Below, piece after piece: positions 31,336-41,378 of a DNA stretch of 64,000 bases (position 1 is the stretch's first letter; every line of letters begins with the position of its first letter). This DNA comes from Podospora comata (Eukaryota > Ascomycota > Sordariomycetes > Sordariales > Podosporaceae). The DNA is taken from positions 2,170,001 to 2,234,000 of the forward strand of contig CP071494.1 of the NCBI GenBank assembly GCA_017354895.1. The letters run 5' to 3'. The notes beneath the pieces are model-generated. The model had not been told where the DNA came from. It did not search any database and saw only the letters and a list, made by a program, of their open reading frames with translations. Position numbers and translations under genes: made by a program.

Positions 31336-32787
31336 TCAAGACTGAGATCCCCTCCTCGCAAACAACCCCCAGAACCTGCCCTTTTCCTTGACCTCGACAG
31401 TATATGGCTTCAGCGGGAAAACAGGCTTGATGTTGTACTCGTCTTCTTCTTCCTCGCTTGGCGAGCCAGTGGTGGTGATGTACAGGGATCTGTGACTTGG
31501 CTGCCATTTCCGCTGAGGAATCTCACCAAGCTTGGTGCTGTCGGAGGAGAAGGACATGATGGATATCCGGTTGGGGGATGTCCTGGGGTGGAGGGAGGAC
31601 GAGGGGCTGAGTCTTGGAATCGCGGCCATGGCGAAGTGAGCATCTGCAGTGATTGCTTCGATAGAGCTTGGAGAAGCCGGTGGTGATGGTGCGGGTTGTA
31701 ATTTTGGTGAAGATGGTAGCTTTGGTGAGGATGGTAGCTTCGGTGAGGATGGTAGCTTTGGTGAGGATGGTAGCTTTGGTGAGGATGGAGGTTTTTGCGA
31801 ACTCGCTGACTTAGGTGGTGCCGTTGAACTTCTTGATGAATGTTTTTCCGCGTGTTTTACTGAGCCCTTCCTCGGTAGCTTTGGTAATGCTTTTGAGTTT
31901 TTTGGTGAGGCCGGTGTTGGCTTTGGCGAGGCTGGTGTCAATTTTGGTGATTTTGGCGTTGGCTCTGGTGATGGCGAAGTCAACTTTGGTGACGGTACTG
32001 CTGGTTGTGGGTCTTTTGGAGTTGCAGATTTTAACTCGCTGCTGGACGATCTCTTTGATTTGCCATCCTTGATGTCCTTCTTGGGCTGGGGCAATGCTTT
32101 CTTGCTTGAGGAGCTCTTTTCTTGTTGGGCAGACTCTCTCTTCGGTTTGGGCGTCTTGGGTGACAGTTTGTGCCGGTGTGATGGTGACGTCGACAAAGAA
32201 CCCGGAGAAGTTTTGGATGACTTCGACGACGATGACTTGGATGATGTCTTCGAAGCCTTTGATGAAGCCCTTGAAGAATGGGAGGCCAGTGAAGAACGAG
32301 ACGGGCTACCAAGCCGTCGGGACAGGCCATCTATGGTCTTGATTGTCTCAAGTCTGGAAGCATTGGAGAGACACATGAGTGACTCATAGTTCAGGTCAAG
32401 ATTCTGCTTGTGGCTGGAGATTCGCAGCAGGTTCTTGATAGCTTCTTTGAGCTTCCTCAAGACACCGTCTACTGATGAGATGGCGCGGGCTATCACTAGG
32501 GTCAGTCATGCCACAATGCCGAGACCAAGTGGCGACATACCATCTCCTTTTCTGAAGCGGTTTCCAGACTGGCGAACTCTTGACGAATAGGCCTTCTCAA
32601 CCAAGTCACGATCCGCCTTTAAAGACTCCCGCAGAACGGCTTGTTTGTCCTGAGAACAGATCGCTGTCTCTGGTGTTGGGGTGGTTGAATTTGGCTCATC
32701 GCCCCGATGCCTGAAGGCCTTGAGCAAGGAAATGCAGTTTGAGTAAGTGTCCAGCAAGGCGTGGATGCTCTTGCCAAACGCCGCCAT
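31336..32787 (-). CDS. Conserved fungal Ser/Pro/Lys-rich protein of unknown function
   Basis: Minus-strand exons 32787-32541 and 32495-31336, joined over a 45-nt intron (donor gtatgt, acceptor cctag), give 468 aa. Residues 1-150 form a helical-looking domain (MAAFGKSIHALLDTYSNCIS start; SLKADRDLVEKAYSSRVRQS; LNYESLMCLSNASRLETIK). I recall such N-termini in fungal-only proteins but know no function for them. Residues about 160-400 are Ser/Lys/Pro-rich and basic, with five PSSPKL hexapeptide repeats coded by an 18-bp DNA repeat. The tail contains acidic SEEEEDEYN and ends GLFARRGSQS. The tail is likely disordered and open to proline-directed phosphorylation (many SPK motifs), which is inference. 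Confidence 0.75.
31706..31795. repeat. Five 18-bp tandem repeats inside coding sequence
   Basis: Five units of ggtgaggatggtagcttt and close variants on the plus strand, which code PSSPKL on the minus strand in the 468-aa protein. The last unit is diverged. Being a multiple of three, copy number can change without frame loss. Confidence 0.92.
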
Positions 32788-33844
32788 GGCGTCAACTGAG
32801 ATGTTTTGATGGTGGTTTGAAGATCATAAGATGGTAGTACAATGATGTAAGTTGATGATCCAAGCTCTACCAGCTGGGCGGCAGTATAACAGTCAAATAT
32901 GGTCCCTGGGGTCAAAAATGAGGCTGGAAAGCGGGGCTACACCAGATATACCAGCAGTTGGACAGCAATTTTCAGGTACCAAACTTCGTGTCTCTTGCCC
33001 TACCTTGGATCGGGTGTTTTAACTACTCCTGTAACCGCCGAGGGAACAGAACCTGCAGCCTGCGTCAGTTGAGATTCAACGACAGCCAATCATTTGCTAA
33101 CGGGGGACGGGCATTCGTTAGATCAATATTCTCCAGTTAGTCAATGCTTTTTCTTTGATTTCTGCCCCTGATAGCCAGTTCGATTGCCTGAACGAAACCC
33201 ATTGAGGGGATGACTGGGTTGAATAGATGTCGACCTCAATTAAGCCCATGGCGCCGACGGCCGCGTAGTCAGAGAGGGGCAACCTACGTGGTCGCTACTA
33301 ACGGTCACCTCCACAGCCTCGCGGAGGCGGGGATGCCCTGATGGGATGCCCTGATGGGATCTTATGAGAGAGCGCTATCATGTTTGCTTGATCGCAATGA
33401 GATAGATGTTCAGTTTCTACTCACCCAAGAAAACGGTGTTGAGTGTTTTGAGATTTTCAGAAAGAAGATATCTTGGCACGCCAAGAAATGCTGGTGGTGT
33501 AATTCCTCGTGTTGCCCAAGGTAGGTTAGGTACCTACTGAACAGTTCTCGATCACCTAGAGTTTGGCGCATATGAATTACTTTTGACGCCTGTCAACCAA
33601 ATACCGTAGGTACGGACGTGTCGGGCTTCGGAATTAAAAGAGGCACGCGTCGGCACTTACCCACCCTTTCCACTCGAAGGCCTCGCCAAGGCAGCCATGA
33701 CTGCTACCCCACGCACACCATGCAGGCCATTGTTCCAGGCCGGTGGCGATAACGCCATCCACTACTTTATCTCTTCAGAACCTCGACCCCAAATCTTCCC
33801 TCCTCCAGGCGCACCTCTACCCTAGCCGCCAACTACAACCAAAA
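32788..33844. other. Divergent promoter region
   Basis: About 1.06 kb between the 468-aa gene and ECM14. It includes a short direct repeat (gatgggatgccct, near 33331-33360) and a ggtaggttaggtacctac stretch near 33520. No other gene is supported. Confidence 0.5.
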
Positions 33845-35505
33845 ATGCGATTACAACCACTAGCCCTCGCTTTTAGCCTCGCGCTGCCCGTCGATGCCGC
33901 TGCTGCTTGGATCGAACCCTCGCACCGGGACCACCAAGCCGGCCGCCTTCAGCACAGCAACGGCTACCCTATTCTAAGATGGCTGCGTGATACCGCCGTC
34001 GAGGCCTTCTTCGGCAAGCAATTGAGAGATGACGACCTCGACACCTACGAAATCAACCCGGCTGTTGCCACGAGGCATGAGGGTGGCATCGTAGTTCGGT
34101 TCAACGCAACCACCTTGGAACAGAAGCGCCTCCTCACTGACATAACCCGGACACTTCAAGCTTTCGATATCTGGTCCATCTCGCACGACTACGTCGACGC
34201 AAGAATATATAATGCCAAGATATATCTCAAGAAGATTGTCGACCAACTGCCAGATTCGATGAAGAAGCCAGAAATTATGATTTACGATTTGCCCGCCGCC
34301 ATCTGGGCCACGTACCCCAAGAAGACAACCGGGGGATTCAGCTCGAGTTCCCTCGATGTACTGACATCCAGGGAAGGAATGGGTAACCTATTCTTCAAGG
34401 ATTATCAGAGGCTGTCGGTAAGTCTTGGTGCCCGGGCGATCCCCACTTGATCAATAATACTCACACTCTTCAGGTCGTCACAAGCTGGATGCGGCTGCTG
34501 GAAGCCATGTTCCCATCGCTCACAGAGATGACGAGCATTGGGAAGTCATTCGAGGGGAGGGATATTCATGCCCTCCGTGTCGGCGCACGCAGCGAAGAGG
34601 AAGAAGAGGGTGGTACGAGGAAAACCATACTTGTCACTGGAGGTCTCCATGGCCGTGAATGGATATCAACCAGCACGGTTACATATCTGATGTGGTCCAT
34701 GGTCACCGCCTACGACAAGGACCCAATGGTCACCAAGCTGCTCGGTAAATTCGACATCATCTTCATCCCTATCCTGAACCCCGACGGCTACGAATACACA
34801 TGGCAGGAAGACCGGCTTTGGCGCAAATCGAGACAGGACACCGGTACAAGCTTTTGCTTTGGCATGGATCTTGACCACGCATTTGGCTATGAATGGGCCA
34901 CGAATAACAAGGCGGGCCCATGCTCAGAGAACTACGGAGGCGATTCCCCCTTCCATGCCGTGGAAGCGTCGGAGCTGGCAAACTGGGCCAAGAATCAAAC
35001 AGCTCAACATGGAGTCAAGTTTGTGGGTTTCCTCGACATGCACTCGTACTCGCAGCAGATCCTGTTCCCTTACTCTTATACCTGCGCTGCTCAGCCGCCC
35101 AACCTCGAAAATTTGATGGAACTTGGTGTTGGACTGGCAAAGGCCATACGGCTGTCGAGCGGGGAGGCATACACAGTGACCTCTGCCTGTGAGAGTGCTA
35201 CGGCATACCGAGGAAAAGACGACACCCGCGTGGAAGGCGGTGGTGGCTCGGCTATTGATTGGTTCTACCATGAAATTGGAGCCAAATACAGCTACCAAAT
35301 CAAGCTCCGCGATACTGGTAGCTACGGCTTTTTGCTACCGGCTGACCATATCGTGCCAACAGGCGAAGAAGTGCTCAATGCCCTCAAGTATTTCGGGGAC
35401 TTTCTCCTCGGCAACAATGGTATTGAGAAGGGGGAGTTTGAGGGAAGTGAGCATGTCCAGAACCCGCCGGCCGATCAATGGAGTGATCTGAAGAGGCGGA
35501 GATAG
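33845..35505 (+). CDS. ECM14: Putative inactive metallocarboxypeptidase Ecm14
   Basis: M14 carboxypeptidase family protein thought to be a pseudoenzyme of the secretory route or vacuole. Exons 33845-34417 and 34474-35505, over a 56-nt intron (donor gtaagt), give 534 aa. The ATG at 33845 starts a signal peptide (MRLQPLALAFSLALPVDAAA). Residues about 60-180 form a propeptide-like region. The zinc ligands look kept: His250 and Glu253 in GLHGREW, and His381 in DMHSYSQ. The substrate Arg box NPDGYEYTWQEDRLWRKSR is present. The general base Glu, normally in IELRDTG, is Lys468 (YQIKLRDTGSYGF), so peptidase activity is not expected. Ecm14 is linked to cell-wall biology in yeast by phenotype. Its orthologues share such substitutions, so this is a family trait. 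Confidence 0.93.
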
Positions 35506-35544
35506 AGACTTGACGATTGCACAGGAGCGGCGTTATGGATGGGT

Positions 35545-35573
35545 ATGGGCATGGGCATGGGCATGGGCATTGG
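35545..35573. repeat. (ATGGGC)n hexamer repeat
   Basis: Four full atgggc units plus a partial, 40 bp downstream of the ECM14 stop codon. Confidence 0.9.
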
Positions 35574-36300
35574 CATTTTGTATCAGTGGTTTTTTAGGTC
35601 CCTTTTGGCAAAGCGTCTTGATGTGTATTTGCATAGCAGCTACAGAGTGATACAGCGATGCATTGGATAACTTTATGCTTTTTTCCCCCACATCACTCGC
35701 GGTCAGTCCACTGATTCTAGATTTAGCTTTTGCGTGTATCGGACAAGGCGACGGAGGTCTCGACGTTGGGCCCAAAAATAGAAAATTGGGAAAATGAAGC
35801 TTTCTCGTGAAGCTGGTCATTGGGTATATTGGATGGAGTCTGGCGAAATAAGAAGCTGGTAGCGCACGAGGTGGTACCCGCCTGGTTCCATATCTTATCA
35901 CCGGGGGGTTTGAACAGCTCACCAGGGACTTGTCTCATCGTCGTAGGCGTGTCGCATGTTTTTGGGGGGTTTGAATTGGCTGGATTTCTTGCATAAGCCG
36001 AGCATACAGCTGAGCCCGATAATAGAAAAGAGAGAATCATCATGGCATCAAAGAGCTATCTGCATATGACTTGCCCTGTGAAGCTTCAAGATAGGGCGAA
36101 AATAAGGTCTGGATAGCTTCATGGATAGCTTCAGGGGTGTTGCGTGTCTGCCCCGCGATCTGCAAATTATCATTTTAGAGCAGGGCAGGGATGGTCTGCA
36201 GGTGGCTGATTGGCTGGACGGGGCTACAGGTGGGGGCCAAGCGCTCAGCTTGGAAGGAGCTGAGCCGGCGTCGGGTTGCGTCGTCTTCCAGAGACCCGCC

Positions 36301-36350
36301 CAGCCCACCGCAGCCCACCGCATCCCACCGCAGCCCACCGAAGCCCACCT
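36301..36350. repeat. Five 10-bp tandem repeats
   Basis: Five head-to-tail units of cagcccaccg with single-base variants, about 490 bp upstream of the Sec7 gene start. Confidence 0.93.
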
Positions 36351-36833
36351 CCCACGCTTTCTCTGGGTCTCCCTTTTTGGGCCTGGCGCCGCTTTTGGTG
36401 CGGTCTTGGAAGCCCAGGAAGCCCCCAGACGCTCCCCCCGGGACATGCTGCCCTTGGCGAAGGAACAACCCAAACACCGTCCTTCTCATCTGCCCCTAGG
36501 ACTCAACCACTCAGACGTTTTGTTCCCTATTCTCATTCTCACTCAGCTCAATCAATCTCTCCGCTGACAGAAGCGAAGCCAGCACCTTTCCTTCCTTCCT
36601 TACTTTCGAGCTCGCACAGCTCTCGTTCACAGCACTTTCTCTACCGCGATTGAATGACGACGACGACTGACGGACCCGCCGAATTACGCTTAATTTAACG
36701 ATACGGATACCCGGTTGCGATTCTCATCACCACCCCAACACCAAGGCTCACGGCAGCGACGTGGGCCCGGCGACGACTTCTTGCATCACGAATGGGAAAA
36801 CTATGACGAGCGCACACACGCCTACAACCCACC

Positions 36834-39800
36834 ATGCCGTTTTTACGACGCCGCGGCAATGTTGGCAGTGAGACGGATATGAGACGGCACTCGCTGTTTG
36901 ACGCCCTGCCCGGTGTTCCCCCGTTGAAGGAGCCGCCCATCCGTGCCGAATCATCGACCTCGGACTTGCCCGCCGCCCTGACGTCGGTTGCAGAAGATGC
37001 TCCCGCACCGCCCTCTCCTGTTCCTCCCTCTCCTGCCTCGCCTACCTCGCCCATGGAGCTGCCCCGCGATAGCATCTCGGTGGCTTCGACCCACGCCCAG
37101 GAACAGCCTCGCGCCTCCGTCTCCCTTGCCCTGCCCGACGACTCCAACAAGCACCGGCGCTTCTCCATGCTGAGATTCCGTAATGCTTCCGACTCCCAGC
37201 TAGCAGCCAAGGCGAAATTGCACGCGGCGGCCGAGAAAGCTCCTCCCATGCCCCGCCGTACGTGCCATTCCGTTGCATTGCGCGAGCGCTCTGCCAGACA
37301 AAGTCTCCATTTCAAATTGCTTACACACAATGAGACAGCTCCCGAGATCATCACCACGGCCCCGACCACCACGTTTGACGGAACCGCTCCTCGAAAGAAG
37401 CCATCCCGAATGAACTTTTCAATGCGATTACGCCGCTCTGGAGAGATTTCCAGGACCGAGCTAGCCGATAATTCGAACGAGAGATTGGGCCTGGGCACAA
37501 TGGGGGACAGGAGAGTGTCACTTGTTCCAGAGGAAAGCAGCAGCGCCGATAGCAGCGCGAATGCGAACGGGAAGCAGAGTGTCACTTTTGACGAACCATC
37601 TCGGGCATCCTTTTCTCATGCGCCACCGGCTTATGGGGATGATCATTCATCGACGCTTGCACTGCCTGCCACCAGGTTATCAGAATCCTCGAGATCCGAT
37701 GCCAGCTCAGGGGACAGGGTGTATGGGAGCACCACAGTAACAACTCAAACTATACATACTACTACCACCTTTTTCAAGCTGGGGCGGCGGAAGAAACAGA
37801 CGGACTCTCTTTTCCCCATTGCCCACCTACAGCCCAAGAACAAGTCTTCGATGACGTACAACTCCAACCTCTCCAGCTCATCGCTATCCGTACCGAACAG
37901 AGTCAGCACGGATAGGTCGACTGCCAGCAAATCATCCCCCAATGGCTCCCAGCTCACGCCGACTCCTTCTAGGACACCATCTCGGAGTGGCGGGTCAGTC
38001 TCACCCAGCCAAACTGTCACATTATTTGGCAAAGGGAATGCCTCACCAGCAACTGCCCTGTTTCGGCCGAATTCAAGGCACTCTGGTCACTCTTCACCTA
38101 CGAGAACTTACATCCACCGGAGGGGTCGTTCGTCGACCATGAGCTCCCTCGGTAACAATACGCCTAGGGAGTCCGTGGAGGAACATTTGACTCTTCCATC
38201 AAGGACATCCATGTCGACCAGCCGCAAGAGCTTTGGTGACCTTCTCGGTCTTAGCAGGTTACGACACAATACCGATTCCATATCCTCCCGGCATGGGACC
38301 CTTACCCCGGCCACCCCTGCCTCGAGCGCATCCAAGAATAACTCGCTCCAGATATCGCGTGAGTCCGTCATCCTCCCGGAGCGTCGGGATGATGATACTC
38401 CCGCCAGATATCTCGAGCGGTTGTTGGAAGTTGTCAGCCGTAGTGTGGTGGCGGCTGCTCTCTCCAAGAATACCGAGCCCTTTGCACAGGCCGTGCTTCG
38501 AAGTTATATGCGTGGATTTATGTTTTTTGGTGACCCAATGGACATGGCTCTGAGAAAACTGCTGATGGAAGCTGAACTTCCTAAGGAGACGCAGCAGATC
38601 GACCGTTTTGTCCAGGCATTTGCCAACCGGTATCACGAGTGCAACCCCGGCATCTACGCTTCACCAGACCAGGCCTATTTTATTGCCTTTTCCCTCTTGA
38701 TCCTCCACACCGATGTCTTCAATAAGAACAACAAGCACAAGATGCAGAAAGCGGATTACCTCAAAAACACTCGAGGAGAGGGCATTTATGAGGAGGTCTT
38801 GGAGGTCTTTTACGACAACATCACATATACCCCTTTTATTCACGTCGAGGATGATTTCGACATCAACGGAGAGCGGATCGTCCCACACAAGGTGAAGAAG
38901 AAGCCGTTCCTGTTGAATGCAGCGCCCGATCCAGCGCGACGGACGATAAAGGAGCCCGTCGATCCATACGCTGTTATTCTCGAGGGAAAACTGGATTTGC
39001 TACGGCCAAACTTTAGAGATGTGATGCACCTGGAAGACCCGTACAGCTACCTCGGAACGGCAAAGACGCTGAACATGAAGGAGCTCCAGAAGACCTTCTT
39101 CAAGACCGGTGTCTTACAGATCGTTTCGGCAAGATCCCGACCCGATGCCTTCATGACGGAAAAGACAGCTTCGAATCCGGAGGAGGCCCATCCTGGTATC
39201 GTGGATATCAAGGTCACAAAGGTCGGGCTGTTGTGGAGGAAAGATGCCAAAAAGAAGAAGACGAGGTCTCCCTGGCAAGAGTGGGGTGCCATCCTCACAG
39301 GTGCCCAGCTCTACTTCTTCCGGAACACCACCTGGGTCAAGTCGTTGATGCATCAGCAAAAGGACCATCTCCGAAAGGGCTGCGATGGGGATCCCTGCAT
39401 CTTCAAACCGCCCCTTGAGGCCTTCAAGCCCGACGCACTGATGTCAACAGACGGCGCCGTGGCTTTGATGGACAAGAGCTATAACAAACACAAGCACGCA
39501 TTCGTGTATGTCAAGAATGGCGGGCTTGAGGAGGTTTTGCTGGCGGAAGACGAGGATGAGATGAATGACTGGCTGGCCAAGCTCAATTATGCTGCTGCGT
39601 TTAGGACCTCTGGTGTGCGCATGCGAGGTGTGATAGGAGGGAATATCGATGGTCAGGGGCGCAGAGCGCTCAGGAGACTGGATGGCGATAATGTGCAGGT
39701 GATCCAGACACCGACCGGAGAGGTGACAGTTTCGCGCAGCCGCATTGACCACAAGATGGCACAGGATATTTTGGCCGCGCGGAGGGAGATCATGATGCAG

Positions 39801-41378
39801 AAGATTACTGATGCTGACGAGAAGCTCAAGGAAGTCGAAAAGACACTTGCCGACCAGCACCGTAATGCCCGACATCTTTCGCTTCTGACCCCTATTTCGC
39901 AAAAGACCCGCGACTCGTTGCTTTTGGCGGGTGCGAGGATTGCTGCGCAGCTGAAGTGGACGCGGATGGAAATATGGAAACTGAAGTGTCACCGTGATAT
40001 TCTCTCTTTGGATTTGGAAGAGGAGCGCCAGCTTCTCGATACTCCTGCGGACTCGCAGTTGCAGGTGCCTATCACTAGGGAAGACTCGAGGGGAAGCAGC
40101 CTTACAGCCCAGAAGAGTCCTCGGTCGCCCGCTCCGCTCTCCCTCACCAGAACCTCAACCGTCACCTCGAAATCTGAAGGCTCATCGCCAGTCACCGAGG
40201 TCTTCCAGACGCCGCCGACCAGTGCGACCTCTACGAGCTTCCTTAAGCAGGAACGGACATGGGAGTCGCCGGCCGCGGTTCTTGATCAAAACGATAATCG
40301 CAAGGCTTCGGTCTCGACGGCCATCTCAGTCAGCTCTATCCCAGCTACTCCATCTCGAAAGAGGGCCGAGTCCAGCACGACTGTTGAAAAGCCCAAGTTT
40401 GAGGGACCAGGTGAAGATGTGGATGCGGACGAGCGTGACCTGCTTGCCAAGGCTGGACTTTTGGAAGCCGCTAGCTCGGAGACCAAGTCCTCGACGGCTG
40501 GCGATGAGCCGTTTGATACGCCCGAGAGGCGTGGCCGCCACTCCAACAGCACCTCGGCCGATCGGCTCGAAAAGACGAATATCCGGCGCAGTCTCCAGCG
40601 CACCCTTAGAGAGGGCGCCGGTCACCTCTCGCACCACCGCCACCGGAAGGGCAAGGATTCAACGTCCAGTGCCACCAATGCCGACGAGGGCAGCCGCGAT
40701 TCACCGGATAGCTTCCCTCGCAGCACGGGCTCCTTTGTCGTACACGGCAAGAAGGCTTCGGTGATCAACTTCAACAACGACCTCCAGATCCAAGGTCTGA
40801 CGGCTGAAGAGCGCATCCGACAACGAATGCACCGTGGCGACGACGCAGGCAGTGTTCGGACCGGCCCGAGCGACGGCACGGACTTTCAATCCATCCTCAC
40901 TGCTCGGTCTGTATCCGAGCGCGAACATCGGGGATCTGCCGCCAGCGCGAGCACGGCCACGGCCCGAAGTTTCCGGGAGCTGCACAGGAAGTACTCGTCG
41001 GCTCAAGCGGCCCACAAGACCATTGGCAGCCTCGCGCTGCCGTCTGATGAGGATAGCGATGCGGCTATCAGCTTTTCTGACGGTCGGCACACGCCCCTTC
41101 CGCCTATTGATGGGGAGGAGGAGGAGAATGCCATTTCGACGAATGCGCTGACGACGGCGTTGGAGAATGCGGTTGTGGAGGAGGAGGAGAATGATGACGA
41201 TGATGATCTTCCTACCGCGAGGGAGGAGAGGAACACGGTTTATTTTACTCCGCCGCCGGGCAGTCCGGTGAAGGAGGAGGATGATGGGGATGGGGAGGGA
41301 GATGATGGGGTGGTGCTGCAGAAGGATGGGGGGGAGAGGATGGCGAGTCCACCGCCGTTGCAGTGTGTTGGTGCTTGA
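36834..41378 (+). CDS. Arf guanine-nucleotide exchange factor, Sec7 plus PH domains (Syt1-like)
   Basis: Activates Arf GTPases for Golgi/endosome traffic. Single exon of 1514 aa; the start at 36834 has a good context (caccATGccg). The N-terminal 500 residues are Ser/Pro-rich and probably disordered. The Sec7 domain spans about 520-690, with the catalytic Glu in ELPKETQQIDRFVQAFA and the second motif SLLILHTDVFNKNNKHKM. A PH domain follows at about 785-925 (VGLLWRKDAKKKK, WQEWGAILTGAQLYFF, DEDEMNDWLAKLN). A short coiled coil (about 980-1010; REIMMQKITDADEKLKEVEK) comes next, then a long Ser/Thr/Glu-rich tail. The order Sec7-PH with long disordered flanks fits yeast Syt1/Yel1 rather than the large BIG/GBF exchange factors. 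The naming to Syt1 is inferred. Confidence 0.9.
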   Translation: MPFLRRRGNVGSETDMRRHSLFDALPGVPPLKEPPIRAESSTSDLPAALTSVAEDAPAPPSPVPPSPASPTSPMELPRDSISVASTHAQEQPRASVSLALPDDSNKHRRFSMLRFRNASDSQLAAKAKLHAAAEKAPPMPRRTCHSVALRERSARQSLHFKLLTHNETAPEIITTAPTTTFDGTAPRKKPSRMNFSMRLRRSGEISRTELADNSNERLGLGTMGDRRVSLVPEESSSADSSANANGKQSVTFDEPSRASFSHAPPAYGDDHSSTLALPATRLSESSRSDASSGDRVYGSTTVTTQTIHTTTTFFKLGRRKKQTDSLFPIAHLQPKNKSSMTYNSNLSSSSLSVPNRVSTDRSTASKSSPNGSQLTPTPSRTPSRSGGSVSPSQTVTLFGKGNASPATALFRPNSRHSGHSSPTRTYIHRRGRSSTMSSLGNNTPRESVEEHLTLPSRTSMSTSRKSFGDLLGLSRLRHNTDSISSRHGTLTPATPASSASKNNSLQISRESVILPERRDDDTPARYLERLLEVVSRSVVAAALSKNTEPFAQAVLRSYMRGFMFFGDPMDMALRKLLMEAELPKETQQIDRFVQAFANRYHECNPGIYASPDQAYFIAFSLLILHTDVFNKNNKHKMQKADYLKNTRGEGIYEEVLEVFYDNITYTPFIHVEDDFDINGERIVPHKVKKKPFLLNAAPDPARRTIKEPVDPYAVILEGKLDLLRPNFRDVMHLEDPYSYLGTAKTLNMKELQKTFFKTGVLQIVSARSRPDAFMTEKTASNPEEAHPGIVDIKVTKVGLLWRKDAKKKKTRSPWQEWGAILTGAQLYFFRNTTWVKSLMHQQKDHLRKGCDGDPCIFKPPLEAFKPDALMSTDGAVALMDKSYNKHKHAFVYVKNGGLEEVLLAEDEDEMNDWLAKLNYAAAFRTSGVRMRGVIGGNIDGQGRRALRRLDGDNVQVIQTPTGEVTVSRSRIDHKMAQDILAARREIMMQKITDADEKLKEVEKTLADQHRNARHLSLLTPISQKTRDSLLLAGARIAAQLKWTRMEIWKLKCHRDILSLDLEEERQLLDTPADSQLQVPITREDSRGSSLTAQKSPRSPAPLSLTRTSTVTSKSEGSSPVTEVFQTPPTSATSTSFLKQERTWESPAAVLDQNDNRKASVSTAISVSSIPATPSRKRAESSTTVEKPKFEGPGEDVDADERDLLAKAGLLEAASSETKSSTAGDEPFDTPERRGRHSNSTSADRLEKTNIRRSLQRTLREGAGHLSHHRHRKGKDSTSSATNADEGSRDSPDSFPRSTGSFVVHGKKASVINFNNDLQIQGLTAEERIRQRMHRGDDAGSVRTGPSDGTDFQSILTARSVSEREHRGSAASASTATARSFRELHRKYSSAQAAHKTIGSLALPSDEDSDAAISFSDGRHTPLPPIDGEEEENAISTNALTTALENAVVEEEENDDDDDLPTAREERNTVYFTPPPGSPVKEEDDGDGEGDDGVVLQKDGGERMASPPPLQCVGA

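Larger units (their letters stand above)
35506..36833. other. Intergenic upstream of the Sec7 gene
   Basis: About 1.3 kb. It contains an atgggc hexamer repeat (about 35545-35573) just after the ECM14 stop and five 10-bp repeats at 36301-36350. The last 250 bases are the C/T-rich leader of the Sec7 gene. No gene is supported, although overlapping open frames exist at 36048-36570 on both strands. Confidence 0.5.

Noticed and set aside
31649-32389. Long plus-strand open frame rich in GSFGEDG repeats
   Set aside because: It is the antisense image of the minus-strand PSSPKL-repeat gene; the repeat alone keeps the frame open, and no start context or splice evidence supports it.
36048-36570. Overlapping frames on both strands upstream of the Sec7 gene
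   Set aside because: Openness is due to the five 10-bp repeats and GC-rich sequence; several frames are open at once, which argues against coding.
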